A stretch of DNA of 7,185 nt from Holdemanella sp. (GTDB lineage: Bacteria; Bacillota_I; Bacilli_A; Erysipelotrichales; Erysipelotrichaceae), in contig JABUSD010000270.1 in the NCBI GenBank assembly GCA_021442845.1, positions 1-7,185 of the forward strand. Direction: 5' to 3'. Positions within the stretch are counted from its first letter, which is position 1; the number at the start of each line of letters is the position of its first letter. The notes beneath the pieces were generated by a model. That model saw only the letters and a list, made by a program, of their open reading frames with translations. It did no database searches and was not told the DNA's origin. Made by a program: the position numbers and the translations under genes. Shown piece after piece: positions 6,962 to 7,185 of the stretch.

Positions 6962-7014
6962 TTGACAAAAATAGTGTAAATTCATTGATTAAGATAAATT
7001 CATAAAATGATACT
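6962..7014 (+). promoter_or_regulatory. Weak promoter region for the RhuM-family gene
   Basis: A perfect TTGACA is at 6962-6967, but the hexamer 17 bp later (TTGATT, 6985-6990) is a poor -10. That TTGATT could itself be a -35 for GATACT (7009-7014, 18 bp spacing). A promoter is needed because of the terminator upstream, but its exact boxes are uncertain. Confidence 0.35.
6977..7003. repeat. 9-bp direct repeat upstream of the RhuM-family gene
   Basis: TAAATTCAT occurs at 6977-6985 and again at 6995-7003, an 18-bp period. The repeat lies just after a consensus TTGACA (6962-6967) and before the gene's ribosome binding site. It could be a tandem operator. In sequence this AT-rich, chance is also plausible. 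Confidence 0.35.
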
Positions 7015-7041
7015 AATTTATTGGATTGAAAGGAGTTTACA

Positions 7042-7185
7042 ATGAAGAGTCAAATCGTTATTTATACCGACGGCAACAAAACAGTTGAGGTAATGGTTAG
7101 TCCTGAACAGGATACTGTATGGCTTTCTCAAAAACAGATGGCTTCGTTATTTGAAGTATCATCTGACAATATCAGTTTGCATATT
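7042..7185 (+). CDS. RhuM-family protein (partial, N-terminal 48 residues)
   Basis: The visible N-terminus ends in TVWLSQKQMASLFEVSSD followed by NISLHI (25-48). It matches the conserved opening of the RhuM family (named after Salmonella virulence protein RhuM), where an ETVWLTQxQMAxLF segment and a following S/T-I-S-x-HI form a helix-turn-helix-like DNA-binding region. Family members are usually about 300 residues or more and are common in genomic islands, prophages and near restriction or toxin-antitoxin genes. Their molecular function is not settled, and some carry a C-terminal Fic/Doc-like domain, which would lie outside this window. The ATG has GAAAGGAG with 6 nt spacing (7028-7035). The open frame continues past the right edge. 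Confidence 0.85.
   Translation, partial: MKSQIVIYTDGNKTVEVMVSPEQDTVWLSQKQMASLFEVSSDNISLHI

Noticed and set aside
6793..7005. Plus-strand open frame overlapping the end of the 173-aa gene
   Set aside because: It runs through the terminator hairpin, has no ribosome binding site and shows no recognisable protein features.

Overview
The window looks like the chromosome of a low-GC Gram-positive bacterium (Bacillota). The supporting signs are AT-rich DNA, strong AGGAGG-type ribosome binding sites, extended -10 promoters, an HPr with both His15 and Ser46, a catabolite-responsive (cre-like) box, and a glycogen locus with the GlgC plus GlgD pair typical of Bacillota. A gut Erysipelotrichia- or Clostridia-like host is my inference, not something the sequence proves.

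Layout: positions 1-6288 are on the minus strand and hold housekeeping and carbon-storage genes. Read in the direction of transcription (right to left), a two-gene unit, murI (glutamate racemase) then an M18 zinc aminopeptidase, starts at about 6288. Its two genes overlap by 4 bp, and it ends at a hairpin terminator at 4121-4150. A 190-bp AT-rich regulatory gap follows, carrying a perfect cre-like box, an inverted repeat and an extended -10 promoter. The gap drives glgC-glgD-glgA, which encode the catalytic and non-catalytic ADP-glucose pyrophosphorylase subunits and glycogen synthase. Just after glgA, on the same strand and with its own promoter, is ptsH (HPr), cut by the left edge.

Right of a divergent promoter region at about 6289-6383 the strand flips and the content becomes accessory. 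There is an unrecognised 173-aa tryptophan-rich protein with no visible ribosome binding site, closed by its own terminator, and then the first 48 codons of a RhuM-family protein running off the right edge.

How the genes fit together: GlgC/GlgD make ADP-glucose from glucose-1-phosphate and ATP, and GlgA polymerises it. HPr phosphorylated on Ser46 is the co-effector of CcpA, the protein that binds cre boxes. The window therefore holds both a putative CcpA target (the glg promoter) and the gene for its co-effector. No branching enzyme or glycogen phosphorylase is present here. I see no IS element, tRNA, rRNA or CRISPR array, and no clearly undescribed multi-gene system. The least explained part is the right-hand 0.8 kb.
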